Shown in pieces: positions 61,760 to 64,000 of a stretch of DNA of 64,000 nt (position 1 is its first letter; every line of letters begins with the position of its first letter). The stretch lies in NCBI RefSeq assembly GCF_000178855.1, contig NZ_ADVG01000003.1, positions 1,240,001 to 1,304,000 of the forward strand, written 5' to 3'. The translations under genes and the position numbers were made by a program. This stretch comes from Ktedonobacter racemifer DSM 44963. GTDB lineage: Bacteria > Chloroflexota > Ktedonobacteria > Ktedonobacterales > Ktedonobacteraceae. Under the pieces are notes generated by a model. The model saw only the letters and a list, made by a program, of their open reading frames with translations, had not been told where the DNA came from and searched no databases.

Positions 61760-62143
61760 TTATACGGCCCACGGAGGCGTACCGATCTCTTCCCCACTAG
61801 CCATGGTTGCTCGAAATCCGGCTTGGATACAGACCAGCGCTGAAGCTTTCGCACTCGTTCGATTTGCCACCGAGAGCAGAGATCGTGCAGGAACAGCCAG
61901 CGCATCACCGGCCCCCAGGTCGAACGCCTGCCCATCAATCGTTATCGTCAGCGACCCCTCCAGGATCACAAAAACTTCCTCATGGTCTAATTGATGAGGC
62001 TCACCATTAGCGCCTGCGACCGGGTCCACTTCCAGACGCCAGGTACACAACTCTGTAGATCCTCGGCCTGGAGCCAGCAACCCGAAAAAATGAACACCTG
62101 GAAGATCAAAGCGTGGGGATTCTGTCGCACGAACAATAGCCAT
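61760..62143 (-). CDS. Cupin-domain protein
   Basis: 127 residues, single cupin. Motif 1 is HQLDHEEVFVILEGSLTI (metal ligands partly changed: H-x(3)-H-E-E), motif 2 is LGAGDALAVPARSLLSVAN without the usual His. May bind a ligand without metal. GGAG lies nine bases before the ATG. Divergent from the LuxR-type regulator. Confidence 0.85.
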   Translation of the reverse strand: MAIVRATESPRFDLPGVHFFGLLAPGRGSTELCTWRLEVDPVAGANGEPHQLDHEEVFVILEGSLTITIDGQAFDLGAGDALAVPARSLLSVANRTSAKASALVCIQAGFRATMASGEEIGTPPWAV

Positions 62144-62434
62144 TGTGCATTCTCCTTTTCGTTCAAAGCATCATCATGTAGAATAGGACAAACCTGACGT
62201 ATGAAGAGGGATCTCTCTTGCAGGTCCATTGAAAGTATAGGAAAAAGCTCAGAGAGAAGCGTCACGAGAAAGTATGATTCGACGGGTGATTCCCTCCTGC
62301 CATGCTTTCTCTGTGAACATCACCCGCACTCATCGGTCGCAGTGAGAGACTGGCCATGCCCGGATGTTGCGGACATGTCGTAGACCCTTTATAATGGTGC
62401 AGTCTGGCTCTGCGCAATAAAGAGAGGAACGGAG

Positions 62435-64000
62435 ATGTCGAAACTCAATGGGATGGATAGTCAGCACGCCGGAGGAGTGACGGAGAGAGCGTTCAGTTCG
62501 CCTCTTATTCAAACACGGTTACATATTCCTCCCCTGCGTGCAAAACTGGTACAGCGTCCACAACTGACTGCATCCATTGAGCAGGCTCTAGAGAGTAAGT
62601 TGTTGCTGCTTTCGGCTCCTGCCGGGTATGGGAAAACGACGCTTCTCAGTGCATGGGCGAATGAGAGTTCCTGGCCCGTTGCCTGGTTTTCGCTCGATAC
62701 CGCCGACAATGATCGGACGCGATTTCTCACCTATCTCATCCATGCCTTGCAACACGTCCAGGGACAGGTGGGCAAGATCACACTGGATCGGCTTACCTCA
62801 CAGCAGGCCCAGAGCACAGAAATGTTGCTCATTCCCCTTGTCAATGAATTCCTCTCTGCTCCCAGAATGGTTTTGGTACTCGATGATTATCATGTCATCG
62901 AAGAGCAGCTTATTCATGAAGCACTTCTCTTTTTGCTTGAACATCTGCCCGAGAGCCTGCGCCTTATCATTGCTACTCGGACCGATCCCCCGTTGCCCCT
63001 GGCCCGTCTGCGCGCTCGGCATCAACTGCGAGAATTGCGTACCAGTGAGCTCCGTTTTCGTCGTGAGGAGAGTGCCGCGTTTCTGACGGAGAGCATGGAT
63101 CTGCAGCTGCCAGAAGAGACAATCGTCATGCTAGACGAGCGCAATCAGGGCTGGATTACCGGACTCCAACTCGCTGCCCTCTCATTACAAGGACCTACTC
63201 AACAGCCGATCAATCTCCTCACTGGAATCCATCATTTTGTCTTTGACTACCTTGCAGAAGAGGTCATGCAGCACCTTTCCACACCACTTCAGGAATTTCT
63301 CCTGAAAACATCCGTGCTGACCCATCTTCAGGCTTCCCTTTGTGAGGCAGTGACAGGGCAGGAGTCAGGCCAGCACCAGCTAGAGCAGCTCGAAAAAACC
63401 AACCTGTTTCTTACTCCACTCGACGCAGAGCGCACATGGTATCACTATCATCCCTTGTTCGCTGCGTTCCTCCAAAAACGGCTCAGCCAGAGCACTCCTG
63501 AACTCATACCTGATTTGCTTATACGCGCCTCGATCTGGTGTGAGCAGCATCACTACCCGGATGAGGCTATCCAGTATGCACTTGCAGCAAAACAGTATCT
63601 ACGCGCAGCGCAATTGATGGCACGCCATGCCAGAACGCTCCTGGCAAAACGCGAACTCTCCACCCTTCTCCGCTGGATAGAAATACTCCCTATCGACATC
63701 ATTCAAGCTCAGCCACAACTCTGCGTCGCCTACTGCTGGGCTTTGCTCTTCACTTTTCAATCAGAGCGCATTGTGCCCTTCCTTCAACAGGTCCAGGACA
63801 TCCTTGATAAAATACCAGACAGCGAAGACAAGGTGACGCAGCAACTGCGAGGCGAAATTGCTGCCATTCAGGCCACGCAGGCCAGCCTGAAGGGAGATCT
63901 GAAGCAGACGATCGCCCGATCTCAACAGGCTCTCGCCTGGCTCCCAGCCGAAGATCTCTGGACACGTGGCACACTTGTATTCTTCCAAGGTGTTGCCTAT
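62435..64000 (+). CDS. LuxR/MalT-type ATP-dependent regulator, 3' end outside window
   Basis: The first 522 codons of a large regulator; no stop before the window edge. Opening IQTRLHIPPLRAKLVQRPQL is typical of MalT-like STAND ATPases, followed by Walker A SAPAGYGKTTLLSAWA, Walker B MVLVLDDYHVI, and IIATRTDPPLPLARLRAR, ELRFRREESAAFL, GWITGLQLAALSL, then TPR-like helices. A C-terminal LuxR DNA-binding domain would be expected beyond 64000. GAGG lies nine bases before ATG 62435. Confidence 0.9.
   Translation, partial: MSKLNGMDSQHAGGVTERAFSSPLIQTRLHIPPLRAKLVQRPQLTASIEQALESKLLLLSAPAGYGKTTLLSAWANESSWPVAWFSLDTADNDRTRFLTYLIHALQHVQGQVGKITLDRLTSQQAQSTEMLLIPLVNEFLSAPRMVLVLDDYHVIEEQLIHEALLFLLEHLPESLRLIIATRTDPPLPLARLRARHQLRELRTSELRFRREESAAFLTESMDLQLPEETIVMLDERNQGWITGLQLAALSLQGPTQQPINLLTGIHHFVFDYLAEEVMQHLSTPLQEFLLKTSVLTHLQASLCEAVTGQESGQHQLEQLEKTNLFLTPLDAERTWYHYHPLFAAFLQKRLSQSTPELIPDLLIRASIWCEQHHYPDEAIQYALAAKQYLRAAQLMARHARTLLAKRELSTLLRWIEILPIDIIQAQPQLCVAYCWALLFTFQSERIVPFLQQVQDILDKIPDSEDKVTQQLRGEIAAIQATQASLKGDLKQTIARSQQALAWLPAEDLWTRGTLVFFQGVAY

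Overview
The window looks like chromosome from a Ktedonobacteria-type member of the Chloroflexota. This is inferred from the gene mix (cytochrome P450, several aminoglycoside-type kinases, erythromycin-esterase family, multi-PAS kinase, LuxR/MalT-type regulator), moderate GC content, purine-rich ribosome binding sites and very long perfect palindromes between genes. No rRNA, tRNA or CRISPR array was seen. All assignments are from reading the sequence; no database search was run.

Layout. 1-8.3 kb: MFS exporter, P450 with a divergent TetR regulator, glucose-6-phosphate isomerase (pgi), alpha/beta hydrolase, cation/proton exchanger, an Imm32-like small protein. 8.3-20 kb: palindromic repeat cluster, RDD protein, FAD monooxygenase with universal stress protein, streptomycin-kinase-like gene, PhnD-like binding protein, divergent HxlR/DoxX pair, second MFS, cupin, and a second APH-fold kinase behind a leader that looks like an attenuator. 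20-31 kb: short and possibly truncated membrane protein, heterodimeric ABC exporter, galU, GrpB-family gene, an IS630-type element whose transposase needs a -1 frameshift, orphan PAS-rich histidine kinase, ThuA lipoprotein. 31.5-33 kb: an unusual three-part protein made of an ECF sigma factor, two Clp N-terminal repeats and a region resembling region 1.2-2 of a primary sigma factor. 34-39 kb: a LacI-regulated sugar ABC operon. 39-47 kb: phosphatase, M19 dipeptidase, a possible small regulon around a tandem HxlR protein, dienelactone hydrolase, metallo-beta-lactamase fold lactonase, ADP-ribosylglycohydrolase, erythromycin-esterase family protein. 47-53 kb: a second LacI-regulated sugar ABC operon ending in a 2-hydroxyacid dehydrogenase. 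53-64 kb: FtsW/RodA protein, methyltransferase, DinB-like protein, third APH-fold kinase, a frameshifted TnpB, DUF5946-like protein, IS4/IS701-like transposase, cupin, and the first 522 codons of a LuxR/MalT-type regulator that runs off the edge.

How the genes work together. Two sugar-uptake operons each have a binding protein and two permeases but no ATPase, so they probably share an ATPase encoded elsewhere. Many gene pairs carry their own operator-like repeats (TetR/P450, HxlR/DoxX, both LacI genes, tandem HxlR). Three kinases of the aminoglycoside-kinase fold, the erythromycin-esterase family gene, two MFS pumps and the ABC exporter give a drug-handling character, but no substrate can be read from the sequence.

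The most unusual signals are the sigma-ClpN-sigma fusion, the family of 22-48 bp perfect stems with shared apex sequences, the duplicated conserved apex unit at 8.4 and 50.1 kb, the tandem HxlR protein with its repeated motif, and the leader-peptide/terminator arrangement in front of the kinase at 18.3 kb.
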